DNA of 64,000 nt from Anaerolineales bacterium (lineage in GTDB: Bacteria > Chloroflexota > Anaerolineae > Anaerolineales > Villigracilaceae). The stretch spans positions 186,001 to 250,000 of the forward strand of contig JACKAW010000002.1 in the NCBI GenBank assembly GCA_020634885.1, read 5' to 3'. A program made the position numbers and the translations under genes. Below the pieces are notes generated by a model. The model saw nothing but the letters and a program-made list of their open reading frames with translations, was not told the origin of the DNA and searched no databases. Below are positions 17,586-26,454 of this stretch, piece after piece (the first letter of the stretch is position 1; every line of letters starts with the position of its first letter).

Positions 17586-18249
17586 GAACACTAAGTATGC
17601 AGGTTTTGAATCACCCGGCATCACCGTTGACCTGGTCTTGTTCACGGTCAATGAAAACCATCTCAAGGGGATGCTGGTCAAACGTGCCGAAGAACCATTC
17701 CGCAATGACTGGTCTTTGCCGGGCGGTTTTATAAAATTAGGCGAGTCGTTGGACGATGCCGCGCAACGCATCCTTGTTGAAAAGACCGGTGTGAGCGATG
17801 TTTATATGGAGCAGCTTTACACCTTCGGCGCACCCAAACGTGACCCGCGTTCACGCGTCATCACAGTCGCATATATCGCCCTCATCCCATGGCAAAGTTT
17901 GCCGCAGCCTGAATCAGATAAAGTTACCGACCTCGGCTGGTTCCCTGTTGACCAGCTTCCCAAACTTGCCTTTGACCATAAAGAGATCATCCATTACGCT
18001 GCCACCCGCCTGCGTGCAAAAGTCAGTTATAGCAACATCGTTTATGGGCTCATGCCCAAACAATTTCGCCTTTCTGAACTTCAAAGCATGTATGAGAGCA
18101 TCATCAACGACAAGCTTGATAAACGCAACTTTCGTAAGCGTATGCTGGCAACTGGTCTGCTTAAAGAGACCGGCAAAAAAGATATCGCCGGGGCGCATCG
18201 TCCTGCCATGTTGTATCAGTTCAAATCAAAAGAGATCGTTTTCCTTTAG
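17584..18249 (+). CDS. nrtR: NrtR-type Nudix transcriptional regulator of NAD metabolism
   Basis: 221 residues. The N-terminal Nudix-like domain (about 10-145) carries a degraded Nudix box: GGFIKLGES is kept, but the catalytic REUxEExGU core reads RILVEKTGV, so hydrolysis is probably lost. The C-terminal 75 residues form the winged helix typical of NrtR (FRLSELQSMYESI, KRNFRKRML). NrtR proteins repress NAD-synthesis genes and release DNA on binding ADP-ribose or related ligands. The nicotinamidase-like gene follows 9 bp later. Confidence 0.9.
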   Translation: MNTKYAGFESPGITVDLVLFTVNENHLKGMLVKRAEEPFRNDWSLPGGFIKLGESLDDAAQRILVEKTGVSDVYMEQLYTFGAPKRDPRSRVITVAYIALIPWQSLPQPESDKVTDLGWFPVDQLPKLAFDHKEIIHYAATRLRAKVSYSNIVYGLMPKQFRLSELQSMYESIINDKLDKRNFRKRMLATGLLKETGKKDIAGAHRPAMLYQFKSKEIVFL

Positions 18250-18258
18250 GAGCTATTT

Positions 18259-19266
18259 ATGCCTCAACTTCCCATCCCCGATTTTTTTGAAGTTGCCCGC
18301 GTGGGTGAAATTTGGAAAGTGGATTACGCCGCCCGTGCCGCCGATGCCAAAACCTTCGCGGTTCAACACAACCTCGAACCTGTTTCAACTTCCAGTGAGC
18401 GAATCTCCCTTTTGCTGATCGATGTGCAAAATACGTTCTGCCTGCCCGGCTTTGAGTTATTTGTCGGCGGGCGCAGCGGGAATGGCGCCGTGGAAGATAA
18501 CACGCGTCTGTGTGAATTCATTTATCGCAACCTCGGCAGCATCACCCATATCACCGCCACAATGGATACCCACCTTTCGCAGCAGATCTTCCATCCCATC
18601 TTCTTTGTAGATGCAGGAGGCAATCATCCTGCCCCGTATACTGATATTCACACAGATGAATTGCAATCTGGCAAGTGGATATTTAACCCCGCCCTCGCTC
18701 CGCAATTTGGCATTGCACCAGAGTACGGTCAACAGATGATGATCCATTATGCCGAAGTGTTGGAAAAGAAAGGCAAATACGCGCTCACCATCTGGCCCTA
18801 TCACGCCATGTTGGGTGGAATCGGTCATGCGCTCGTACCTGCCGTGGAAGAAGCTGTCTTTTTCCATTCACATGCCCGCACCAGCCAGCCGCATTTCGTT
18901 ATCAAAGGTGAAAAGCCGTTTACAGAAAATTATTCAGCGGTGGGACCCGAGGTGTTGGTTGGACCGATGGGGGAGGCGCTTGGTGTTCGGGACACCCAAT
19001 TTATTCAACACCTGCAAAACGTGGATAGGCTCTATATCGCCGGTCAGGCAAAGAGCCATTGTGTGGCATGGACAGTTCAAGATTTGCTCGACGATATTAT
19101 GGCAACAGACCCCGAGCTGGCAAAGAAGGTCTACCTGCTTGAAGACTGTTCGTCAGCGGTGGTAGTGCCCGGGGTGGTAGATCATACTGACGCTGCGGAT
19201 GAGGCGTATAACGGGTTTGCCCAAGCAGGAATGCATGTTGTGAAATCAACGGAAGAGATTTTATAG
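18259..19266 (+). CDS. Nicotinamidase-like isochorismatase-family hydrolase
   Basis: 335 residues, longer than usual PncA (about 180-220) because of N-terminal and internal extensions. The Asp-Lys-Cys triad is visible: LLIDVQNTF (Asp near 55), VIKGEKP (Lys near 216), and AKSHCVAW (Cys near 265). The MDTH motif fits the metal site. Its place between nrtR and pncB supports nicotinamide deamidation in NAD salvage, the step that produces substrate for PncB. Shine-Dalgarno AGGAG precedes the start. Confidence 0.82.
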   Translation: MPQLPIPDFFEVARVGEIWKVDYAARAADAKTFAVQHNLEPVSTSSERISLLLIDVQNTFCLPGFELFVGGRSGNGAVEDNTRLCEFIYRNLGSITHITATMDTHLSQQIFHPIFFVDAGGNHPAPYTDIHTDELQSGKWIFNPALAPQFGIAPEYGQQMMIHYAEVLEKKGKYALTIWPYHAMLGGIGHALVPAVEEAVFFHSHARTSQPHFVIKGEKPFTENYSAVGPEVLVGPMGEALGVRDTQFIQHLQNVDRLYIAGQAKSHCVAWTVQDLLDDIMATDPELAKKVYLLEDCSSAVVVPGVVDHTDAADEAYNGFAQAGMHVVKSTEEIL

Positions 19267-19267
19267 A

Positions 19268-20260
19268 ATGTCGTTTTTAAGTAATCAACAATTAGTGATT
19301 GTTTGGCGCGTTTATGAGCCTTGCAATCTTGGTTGTCATTTTTGCGAATATCGCCGTGATATTGTGCGCAGTAGGATAATTACGCCTGTTGAAGATATCA
19401 TTAGGTTTGGCGGTATCCTTTCGGATTATAAAAAGAAAACAAATAATCAAGTTTTGGTAAATTGGCTTGGCGGCGAGCCCTTGCTGTGGAAGGATTTTAT
19501 GCCAGTTTCCAAAGCACTTAATATGAATATGGGAATTTCATTAAGCGTTACGACAAATGGAACCCGATTAGACTCCCAAGAAATCAGGAATGTTTTACTT
19601 GAAAACTACGAAATGATAACCGTTAGTGTCGACGGCTTCGGTGATTTTCATGATTATCATCGCGGGCAACAGGGTCTTTTTGAGAAGGTTAAGGAGTCAA
19701 TTAAATCTTTGCACCTGATGACAAAAAATTCCAGTAGTAAGTTGGGCATTCGTATTAATACTGTATTGATGAGAGATAATGTAGGCAATTTTGAGACCTT
19801 TTGTAGAGAGATCGCTTCTTGGGGCGTGGCTGAGTTAACTATTAATCAACTGGGTGGAAATGAATGTGATGATTTTTTTGAAAACAATCGTTTACTTCCT
19901 GAACAGGCAGAATGGATTGATAAAGAATTGCCTCGTATAAAAGAAAACGCGATTCAAAATGGTTTGAAGGTGTTGGGGGGAAAGAAGTATACCGAGAGAA
20001 TGATTGCGACAAGTAGGAATGTGTCTATACCCGTTGACGATTGTGTCGCGGGGAGATACTTTTTGTTTATAGATGAAAATAAAAAAATCAGCCCTTGTAG
20101 CTTTACAAGTAAAGAGTATGGAATCCCCATGGATAAGGTGTCTTCAGTGGATGATCTTTTAAAATTACCACTATTATTTAAAAAATTAAAAGGTGAGCAG
20201 TATGCGCAGTCTTGTATGGATTGTCATAGCACTCAAGTATTCGATAAATTTGAAAGATAG
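19268..20260 (+). CDS. Radical SAM/SPASM protein in the NAD-salvage operon
   Basis: 330 residues. The cluster motif CNLGCHFC (CxxxCxxC, residues about 18-25) binds the SAM-reducing 4Fe-4S cluster; WLGGEPLLW (about 67-75) is the GGE SAM-binding motif. C-terminal cysteines (DDCVAGRYF, SPCSF, CMDCHS, about residues 260-322) form a SPASM/twitch-like auxiliary-cluster region. The substrate is unknown. The ATG begins 1 nt after the nicotinamidase stop, so the genes are tightly coupled, yet the DNA is clearly more AT-rich than its neighbours, suggesting recent transfer. SPASM enzymes often modify peptides; no obvious precursor gene is adjacent. Confidence 0.85.
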   Translation: MSFLSNQQLVIVWRVYEPCNLGCHFCEYRRDIVRSRIITPVEDIIRFGGILSDYKKKTNNQVLVNWLGGEPLLWKDFMPVSKALNMNMGISLSVTTNGTRLDSQEIRNVLLENYEMITVSVDGFGDFHDYHRGQQGLFEKVKESIKSLHLMTKNSSSKLGIRINTVLMRDNVGNFETFCREIASWGVAELTINQLGGNECDDFFENNRLLPEQAEWIDKELPRIKENAIQNGLKVLGGKKYTERMIATSRNVSIPVDDCVAGRYFLFIDENKKISPCSFTSKEYGIPMDKVSSVDDLLKLPLLFKKLKGEQYAQSCMDCHSTQVFDKFER

Positions 20261-20425
20261 TATAGTGTCTGTATTAAGAGTTAAGGTACTTTCAAGAAAT
20301 TTATTAATTCACCTTACGCAACCTCATTTCAAGTACTTCACCCCAAGGAAACGGGTGGAGCGAGGCGTCCCATGTTTTTTGAAACTGTATAAAATTAGCT
20401 AGTACCTAAACAACCTTAAATTGAT

Positions 20426-20458
20426 GGGTAAAAGCGGCGAAATTCAGCCGCTTTTACC
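20426..20458. other. Hairpin between the radical SAM gene and pncB
   Basis: A 13-bp stem (GGGTAAAAGCGGC with GCCGCTTTTACCC) with a 7-nt loop and no T-run. It may partly terminate or regulate entry into pncB. A 20-codon ORF (ATG 20424 to TAG 20486) runs across it. The remaining 170 bp before it are AT-rich and show no gene. Confidence 0.5.
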
Positions 20459-20505
20459 CTACATCTTCATGTTGTTTGGGCACTAGTAATAAAGGATTGG
20501 TGAAA

Positions 20506-21849
20506 ATGTCCATTTTTGACGGTAAACGCCTTACGAATGAAACCTTTAAATTAGATATTGAACGTATGCGCAAAGGATGGTATTCAGATAAGTATTTTGA
20601 AAATATCAACCGCATGTTGACCGCTCTTTCCAAAGAGGGCTATACCTATTCAGGCGAATATCACAACCTGCCCGATGGAATTTCGCTGGAAGAGATCGCG
20701 GTGGGGGATATTGAAGTAGAGATGCAGTGGTTTACACGCCGCATGGGGAGAACTACTGTGGTTGGTGTAGATAAATCTTTAGAGATGTTGCGGCATTGCA
20801 CGGGACATTATGAGGGTGATAAGTTTGTGGATGCCTCAAGCAAGATCGAAGTGTGGGCTGCTCATGATGGCACCACTGTTAAATACGATGGAGACCCAAC
20901 CAGAATTCAACCGGTGATTAAGGTGCGCGGCAAGTACCGTGATTTTGCCCTGCTCGAAACCCCCACACTCGGTATTCTCACCCGTTCTAGCCGGGTAGCA
21001 ACCAATGTGTATGAAACCTTAGTTGCGGCGAAAGGCAAGCCTGTTTTGTTCTTCCCGGCTCGGTTTGATGTGCATGAAGTACAGGCTGCTGATGGATATG
21101 CCTACAATATTGCCTTGCAGCGTTTCAATAAAGACCATGCCCGTGAATTGGGCGCATTCGTCTCTACAGATGCGCAGGGCGATTGGTGGGGCGGTGCAGG
21201 CGGTGGGACGGTGGCTCACGCGGCGATTGCTTCTTTCCTTGGCGATACCGCAGAAGCCATGATGCAGTTCTCGCATATTTTGCCGCCGCAAATTCCGCGC
21301 ATTGCGTTGGTTGATTTTAATAATGACTCGGTACGCGATACATTGCGGGTGCTGGACGGCATGTTTGCCATGTATCGTGAATTGATGGATGCGGGCAACG
21401 AAGCAGAAGCTGAAAAATATAAGCTGTATGGAGTACGTCTTGATACAAGCGGCGCCTTGCGGGATGTTTCCATTCAGCCGCTGGGTGACCCCGCTTTGGA
21501 TTTGGGTGTAAACCCGCGGCTGGTGTTTAACGTCCGTTCGGCGTTGGATAATGCCTGGAAATTTTGGGATCTGCCCCCGGCTTGGAAAGAAGCGGCAAGG
21601 GACTATTGTCAGAATGTGAAGATCGTTGTCTCTGGTGGTTTTAATCCAGAAAAGATTCGTAAATTTGAGAAGTTGAGCGTCCCTGCAGATATTTATGCGG
21701 TGGGTTCTTATTTATTTAGCAATGGCAATGGCACCAGTACAGATTTCACAGCCGATGTAGTGCGCGTGAAAATTCATGGTGAATGGGTGGATATGGCGAA
21801 GGTGGGGCGTGCAGTGGGAGAGAATGAGAATTTGGAACGAGTTTGGTGA
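20506..21849 (+). CDS. pncB: Nicotinate phosphoribosyltransferase
   Basis: 447 residues. It converts nicotinate and PRPP to nicotinate mononucleotide in NAD salvage; nadD (at 2725) would act next. The family hallmarks are an N-terminal region with DIEVEMQWF, the central AFVSTDAQGDWWGG region, and the C-terminal phosphate-binding segment VVSGGFNPEKIRKF followed by YAVGSYL. Start ATG 20506 has AAAGGA 9 nt upstream; the in-frame TTG at 20476 is less likely. Confidence 0.9.
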   Translation: MSIFDGKRLTNETFKLDIERMRKGWYSDKYFENINRMLTALSKEGYTYSGEYHNLPDGISLEEIAVGDIEVEMQWFTRRMGRTTVVGVDKSLEMLRHCTGHYEGDKFVDASSKIEVWAAHDGTTVKYDGDPTRIQPVIKVRGKYRDFALLETPTLGILTRSSRVATNVYETLVAAKGKPVLFFPARFDVHEVQAADGYAYNIALQRFNKDHARELGAFVSTDAQGDWWGGAGGGTVAHAAIASFLGDTAEAMMQFSHILPPQIPRIALVDFNNDSVRDTLRVLDGMFAMYRELMDAGNEAEAEKYKLYGVRLDTSGALRDVSIQPLGDPALDLGVNPRLVFNVRSALDNAWKFWDLPPAWKEAARDYCQNVKIVVSGGFNPEKIRKFEKLSVPADIYAVGSYLFSNGNGTSTDFTADVVRVKIHGEWVDMAKVGRAVGENENLERVW

Positions 21850-21892
21850 TTGGTAGGGGCGACCCGTCAAAATCATTGAACACCTTGTATGT

Positions 21893-21931
21893 AAAGAGAG
21901 GGTCGCCCTGGTATGGGGCAACCCTCTCTTT
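21893..21931. terminator. Terminator between pncB and pstB1
   Basis: An 11-bp stem (AAAGAGAGGGT with ACCCTCTCTTT) with an imperfectly paired interior; T- and A-rich arms make it bidirectional between two convergent genes. A GGGGCGACCC element like that at 11493-11530 lies just upstream. Confidence 0.7.
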
Positions 21932-21977
21932 TTGTTTGAGGAAATACAAAGCATGGACGGGTTGCCCCTGCTCTTTT

Positions 21978-22733
21978 TTACCCAAACCTGCCCATGATGT
22001 AATCTTCGGTTTTCTTTTCTTTGGGGGCGGTGAACATTTTTTTGCCGTTATCGTATTCGATCAATTCGCCTTGTAAGAAGAAGGCGGCGTGATCGGCGGT
22101 GCGGGCTGCTTGTTGCACCGAGTGAGGCACGAGGATAACGGTGTAATCTTTTTTCAGTTCCTGTAATGCTGCTTCAACCTTGCCTGTAGAAATGGGGTCC
22201 AGCCCCGAGGTGGGTTCATCAAGCAGGATGATCTCGGGTTGTAATGCCAATACACGCGCAAGGCAGACGCGCTGCTGCTGTCCGCCAGAGAGGGCAACCG
22301 CAGGGTCGTTGAGGCGGTCTTTTACTTCATCCCAAATGGCGGCAAGTTTGAGGCTGCGTTCCACGGCTTCATTGAGTTTGGTACGGCGTTTTTCACCGGC
22401 GAGTTCCAACCCGTAGGTGATGTTCTCGCGGATGCTCATGGGCAACGGTACAGGTCGTGCAAAGACCATGCCTACTTTGCGGCGTAATGCGATCACATCC
22501 GTTTTAGGGTCGAGGATGTTTTCGCCGTCGATCAGGATGCGACCAGAACTGGTGCGGATGTCGGTCAGGTCGTTGAGGCGATTGAGGCAGCGCAACAGCG
22601 TGGACTTTCCGCCGCCTGCCGGACCGAAGAGAACGGTCACTGCATTCTGGCGGATTCCCATGCTGATGCCGCGTAAAGATTCCGCGCCGTCTGCGTATTG
22701 GAGGGAGAGGTTTTCGATTTCGATTTTGTTCAT
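21978..22733 (-). CDS. pstB: Phosphate ABC transporter ATP-binding protein PstB (copy 1)
   Basis: 251 residues. Walker A GPAGGGKSTLL (about 34-44), signature LSGGQQQR (about 147-154), Walker B IILLDEPTSGLDP (about 167-179) and the switch His in VPHSVQQAA are all intact. It energises phosphate import with PstA1 and PstC1. It is the most divergent of the three PstB proteins here (Q-loop region FARPVPLPMS instead of FQKPNPFP). ATG 22733 lies 11 bp after the pstA1 stop; the upstream in-frame ATG would overlap it. It is the last gene of pstS1-C1-A1-B1. Confidence 0.85.
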   Translation of the reverse strand: MNKIEIENLSLQYADGAESLRGISMGIRQNAVTVLFGPAGGGKSTLLRCLNRLNDLTDIRTSSGRILIDGENILDPKTDVIALRRKVGMVFARPVPLPMSIRENITYGLELAGEKRRTKLNEAVERSLKLAAIWDEVKDRLNDPAVALSGGQQQRVCLARVLALQPEIILLDEPTSGLDPISTGKVEAALQELKKDYTVILVPHSVQQAARTADHAAFFLQGELIEYDNGKKMFTAPKEKKTEDYIMGRFG

Positions 22734-22744
22734 TAGACGATTGA

Positions 22745-23608
22745 TTACCACTGTCGCTTCGCTCTTGCCCGCGAACGGATAATAGTTGCGATCACGTTCA
22801 TGGTCAGAACGAACACAAGCAAGACGAGCGCCGTCCCGTATTGGATTTGGATCGGCATTTCAGGCACTTGGGTGGAGATGACGAAGAGATGATAGGGCAG
22901 CGCCATGGTCGCATCGAAGGGGGAGCCAGGCAGACGTGGCAGGAAGAATGCCGCACCTGTGAAGAGGATCGGAGCGGTTTCACCGGCGGCACGTTCCAAG
23001 CCGAGGATGACTCCCGTGAGGATGCCGGGCAGCGCTTCTTTTATGACGATCTTGCGGATGGTCTGCCAGCGAGTTGCACCAAGAGAAATACTCACGGTGC
23101 GGAACTGTTGCGGTACGGAGCGCAGCGCCTCTTCTGCGGTGCTGATGATGACGGGCAAAGTCATGATGGAGAGCGTCAACGAGGCGGCAAGGATGGATGT
23201 GCCAAATTGCAGGAACAAGACGAACAAACCCAAACCAAACAAGCCATACACCACCGAGGGGATGCCTGCCAGGTTGATGATCGCCAGGCGAATGAGACGA
23301 GTCAGTTGCGTGTCTTTCGCATATTCAGAGAGATAGATGGCTGCCGCAATTCCTAATGGCACGGAAAAGATCGCTGTGCCAACGGTTAAATAAAGCGTGC
23401 CAATAATGGCAGGAAGGATGCCGCCTGCGCGCATACCATCATGCGGGAAGCCAGAGATGAATTCCCACGAGATGGCAGAGCCGCCTTTAAATAAAATGAA
23501 GAGAACCGTGCCAACGATGGGCAGAACGGTCACAACTGCCATGAGCGTAATAAGACTATATCCCAGCCGTTGGACGGAGTGACGATTGCGAGCGAGAAGT
23601 TTCATCAT
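22745..23608 (-). CDS. pstA: Phosphate ABC transporter permease PstA (copy 1)
   Basis: 287 residues with six transmembrane helices; the permease EAA-type loop reads EEALRSVPQQFRTVSISLGATRWQTI (about residues 165-190). It forms the membrane channel with PstC1. ATG 23608 overlaps the pstC1 TGA (ATGA), showing translational coupling; the longer open frame is only readthrough into pstC1. Confidence 0.92.
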   Translation of the reverse strand: MMKLLARNRHSVQRLGYSLITLMAVVTVLPIVGTVLFILFKGGSAISWEFISGFPHDGMRAGGILPAIIGTLYLTVGTAIFSVPLGIAAAIYLSEYAKDTQLTRLIRLAIINLAGIPSVVYGLFGLGLFVLFLQFGTSILAASLTLSIMTLPVIISTAEEALRSVPQQFRTVSISLGATRWQTIRKIVIKEALPGILTGVILGLERAAGETAPILFTGAAFFLPRLPGSPFDATMALPYHLFVISTQVPEMPIQIQYGTALVLLVFVLTMNVIATIIRSRARAKRQW

Positions 23609-24501
23609 GAGAGGATTCTCTCTGCGCGTTTTTTTGTGCGGAAGACCACAGATGAAGCGAGGACGTTTACCGTAAGCGATATAAGGAAGAGGATGATGCC
23701 AATAAGGAAAAGTGTGTGATAGTGGACGCTGCCGTTTGCGACCTCGCCCATTTCGGCGGCGATGGTCGCCGTCATGGTGCGGACGGGGGAGAAGAGGCTG
23801 CCAAGGCGGGTGGCAAGGACGGGCGCATTGCCGGTCACCATCATCACGGTCATGGTTTCGCCGATGGCACGACCCACTCCCAGCATGATGGCGGTCAGTA
23901 CGCCAGACTTTGCGGCGGGCAGAGTCACACGCCAGATGGTCTGCCATTTGGTGGCGCCCAATGCCCAGGCGCCTTCACGATAAGCGCGCGGCACGGCATC
24001 GAGCGCATCTTCTGCCACAGAAACGACAGTGGGAACGGCGATCCCGCCCAAGAGCAGCGATCCGGTAAAGGCTGTCAGACCCGTTGGCAGGTCCAGCAAG
24101 ATGCGAAGATTTGGAGAAACGACGAGGATGCCGAGAAATCCCAATACTACCGAGGGAAGTCCGCCAAGCAGTTCCACGAGCGGCTTGAGAATTTCACGCA
24201 TCCAACGCGGAGCGATCTCGGAGATGTAAACGGCTGTGCCAATGCCGAACGGAACGGCGATGAGTGCTGCGCCGATGGTGACGATGATCGAGCCGGAAAT
24301 GAGCGGTAAAATACCGAACATCTCTTCGATGGGGTACCAACGTAAACTAAAGAGATTGCCAGCTTCCACTTCGCCAATGGCGGGCAAGCCCTCGCGCATG
24401 AGAAAGAAAAAGATGAGCAGTACAAAGACAATGGCAGAATATCCGCTTGCTTTGATGGCTCTTGTGATGACGAATTCACGCCAGTTTAAAGATTTTTCCA
24501 T
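23605..24501 (-). CDS. pstC: Phosphate ABC transporter permease PstC (copy 1)
   Basis: 298 residues with six transmembrane helices and the EAA-type loop EDALDAVPRAYREGAWALGATKWQT (about 170-195). It pairs with PstA1. ATG 24501 starts MEKSLNW; upstream frame is within an intergenic palindromic repeat. About 65 bp separate it from pstS1, containing that repeat. Confidence 0.92.
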   Translation of the reverse strand: MEKSLNWREFVITRAIKASGYSAIVFVLLIFFFLMREGLPAIGEVEAGNLFSLRWYPIEEMFGILPLISGSIIVTIGAALIAVPFGIGTAVYISEIAPRWMREILKPLVELLGGLPSVVLGFLGILVVSPNLRILLDLPTGLTAFTGSLLLGGIAVPTVVSVAEDALDAVPRAYREGAWALGATKWQTIWRVTLPAAKSGVLTAIMLGVGRAIGETMTVMMVTGNAPVLATRLGSLFSPVRTMTATIAAEMGEVANGSVHYHTLFLIGIILFLISLTVNVLASSVVFRTKKRAERILS

Positions 24502-24510
24502 AATGCTCCA

Positions 24511-24560
24511 TACGTCATTGCTTCGGCACGAAGAATAAGAGCGTGCCTCGCAATGACGTA
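24511..24560. repeat. Palindromic intergenic element (GTCATTGC type)
   Basis: Outer arms TACGTCATTGC and GCAATGACGTA and inner arms GGCACG and CGTGCC form a 50-nt cruciform between pstS1 and pstC1. It resembles the short CGTCATTGCGAGG-type palindromes scattered in many bacterial genomes. It could stabilise the pstS1 message. Confidence 0.65.
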
Positions 24561-24566
24561 ATTTAA

Positions 24567-25448
24567 TTACTTCACAGGCACAAAACCAAGTTCGGCTACG
24601 ATCTGCTGGGCTTCGGTGTTGAGGAGCCAATCCAGATATTCTTTTAAGATACCCGTGGCTTCACCGTTGGTATACATATAAAGATCACGCGCAATCGGAT
24701 AGCTCTTATCGTTCACCGTTGCGATGGATGGCAGCACATAGTTGCCGCCTGCTTCTTCTGCAATGGCGATCATCACCAGATCATCGGGAACATAACCAAG
24801 CCCATCGTAGCCGATGGCATTTGGGTTGGTCCGTACTTCTGAAATGATGCCTTCAGATGAAGGCAGTAAAAGCGTATCGGTTGAGAACAGGGTCTTATTC
24901 TCTTTTTCTCCAAGGCGCAGAACAGTTTCCAAAAAGTACACATGCGTGCCAGAATTGGTTTCGCGCGAGAGCTTTACGATCGGTCTGTCTTCCCCACCGA
25001 CCCCTGCCCAGTTGGTGATCTTGCCGCTATAAATATCTGCGATCTGTTGCAGGGTTAACTTGCGCACGGGGTTTTCGGGGTTGACGATCACGGCAATGGC
25101 ATCGCGCGCAATGATATGTTCAACCGGGGTAATTCCTTTTGATTGCGCTTCTGCAACCTCTTCATCCTTGATCTTGCGTGAAGCATTCGCAATATCCACA
25201 GTGCCATTGATAAGGGCTGCAATACCAGTACCCGACCCGCCGCCCGTCACCGAGATGCGTACTTCCGGGTTGTCCGTTTGATATTTTTCTGCCCATGCCA
25301 GCGCCAAATTGACGATGGTATCAGAGCCTTTATTTTCAATATATTGTGCGGGGGAATCAGATGCAGTGTTTGCGGATGAAGAACCGCATGACATTAAAAG
25401 CAGGGAAAGGAAGGTGGCAAGGAAGATGATGCTGATTACTCGTTTCAT
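24567..25448 (-). CDS. pstS: Phosphate-binding lipoprotein PstS (copy 1)
   Basis: 293 residues. Lipoprotein signal with lipobox LMSC (Cys about residue 21). The phosphate-binding-family motifs are NKGSDTIVNLALAWAEKY (about 38-55), VTGGGSGTGIAALI (about 67-80) and NGTVDIANASRKI, and SRETNSGTHVYF near 165. It delivers phosphate to PstC1A1. A TATAAT box (25457-25462, minus strand) ends 8 nt before the ATG, so the transcript should be leaderless. I see no clear TTAACA-type Pho box upstream, unlike pstS2. Confidence 0.9.
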   Translation of the reverse strand: MKRVISIIFLATFLSLLLMSCGSSSANTASDSPAQYIENKGSDTIVNLALAWAEKYQTDNPEVRISVTGGGSGTGIAALINGTVDIANASRKIKDEEVAEAQSKGITPVEHIIARDAIAVIVNPENPVRKLTLQQIADIYSGKITNWAGVGGEDRPIVKLSRETNSGTHVYFLETVLRLGEKENKTLFSTDTLLLPSSEGIISEVRTNPNAIGYDGLGYVPDDLVMIAIAEEAGGNYVLPSIATVNDKSYPIARDLYMYTNGEATGILKEYLDWLLNTEAQQIVAELGFVPVK

Positions 25449-25565
25449 CGGCTGGGATTATACCGCCTCAAACTTGCCCAAGCTTGATTCTGCAACTGAA
25501 GTTTTTTGCCACTTTGTAACGTTTTTTAATCGTTTTCTTTTGTCTGTTTTGATACAATCACGAAC

Positions 25566-26327
25566 ATGACCGCAACACAACCCGCCTTCTCTGTTCAAAA
25601 CATGGACTTTTACTACAGCGCCCCCAGGAAGACGCTTTCCAACATTAATCTTGAAATTCAACCGCAAAAAGTGACCGCGCTCATTGGTCCTTCGGGGTGC
25701 GGGAAATCCACATTCTTGCGCTGCCTTAACCGCATGAACGACACCATCCCCGGCACGAAAGTAGAAGGAAAGATCCTGCTCAATGGACAGGACATCTACG
25801 ATCCCAATATGGATGTGGTCAATCTCCGTCAGCGGGTGGGCATGGTCTTTCAAAAGCCGAACCCGTTCCCGCAATCCATTTTTGATAACGTGGCGTTTGG
25901 TCCGCGCGTGATGGGCATGGAAGTGGATCTGCATGAGGTGGTGGAGAAAAGCCTGCGTGATGCGGCATTGTGGGACGAAGTGAAGGGTAATTTGAAGTCC
26001 GACGCGATGGGTTTGTCGCTTGGGCAGCAGCAAAGGCTTTGCATTGCACGCGTGATTGCTGTGCAGCCTGAAGTGATCCTGATGGATGAATCCACATCTG
26101 CGTTGGATCCAATTGCCACCTTGCGTGTGGAAGAGTTGATCGCCGACCTGAAAAAAGAATACACCATCGTCATTGTGACGCACAACATGCAACAAGCTGC
26201 GCGGGTTTCTGATTGCACCGGTTTCTTCTGGCTGGGTGAGATGGTCGAGTTTGCGCCGACCAACCAGATGTTCACCGTACCCAAACAGGAATTGACCGAG
26301 GCGTATATTACAGGAAGAATGGGGTAG
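25566..26327 (+). CDS. pstB: PstB-like phosphate ABC ATPase with altered motifs (copy 2)
   Basis: 253 residues, divergent from pstS1 and standing alone on the plus strand. Walker A GPSGCGKSTFL (about 38-48) is normal. The ABC signature reads LSLGQQQR rather than LSGGQQQR, and the Walker B/D-loop reads MDESTSALDP with Ser in place of Pro. Q-loop FQKPNPFP and the switch His (VTHNMQQAA) are kept. A TACAAT box (25553-25558) ends 7 nt before the ATG (leaderless). It may be a third partner for either permease pair, or a regulatory ATPase. Confidence 0.85.
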   Translation: MTATQPAFSVQNMDFYYSAPRKTLSNINLEIQPQKVTALIGPSGCGKSTFLRCLNRMNDTIPGTKVEGKILLNGQDIYDPNMDVVNLRQRVGMVFQKPNPFPQSIFDNVAFGPRVMGMEVDLHEVVEKSLRDAALWDEVKGNLKSDAMGLSLGQQQRLCIARVIAVQPEVILMDESTSALDPIATLRVEELIADLKKEYTIVIVTHNMQQAARVSDCTGFFWLGEMVEFAPTNQMFTVPKQELTEAYITGRMG

Positions 26328-26400
26328 GTATGGATTCCGAAAGTTCTACTTTCAGAATATTTCCTGAAGTAGAGCTTCAGGAGTCCTGATGTACTAAACA

Positions 26401-26435
26401 AAGCGAGTGGATGAGAAAACCTCATCCACTCGCTT
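26401..26435. terminator. Bidirectional terminator between pstB2 and phoU
   Basis: A perfect 15-bp stem (AAGCGAGTGGATGAG and its complement) with a 5-nt loop between convergent genes. Confidence 0.8.
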
Positions 26436-26454
26436 CTTAATTACTCGGCATGAA

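Noticed and set aside
25449..25565. A Pho box between pstS1 and pstB2
   Set aside because: The AT-rich gap contains GTTACA- and TTAAAA-like strings but no pair of hexamers at 11-bp spacing.
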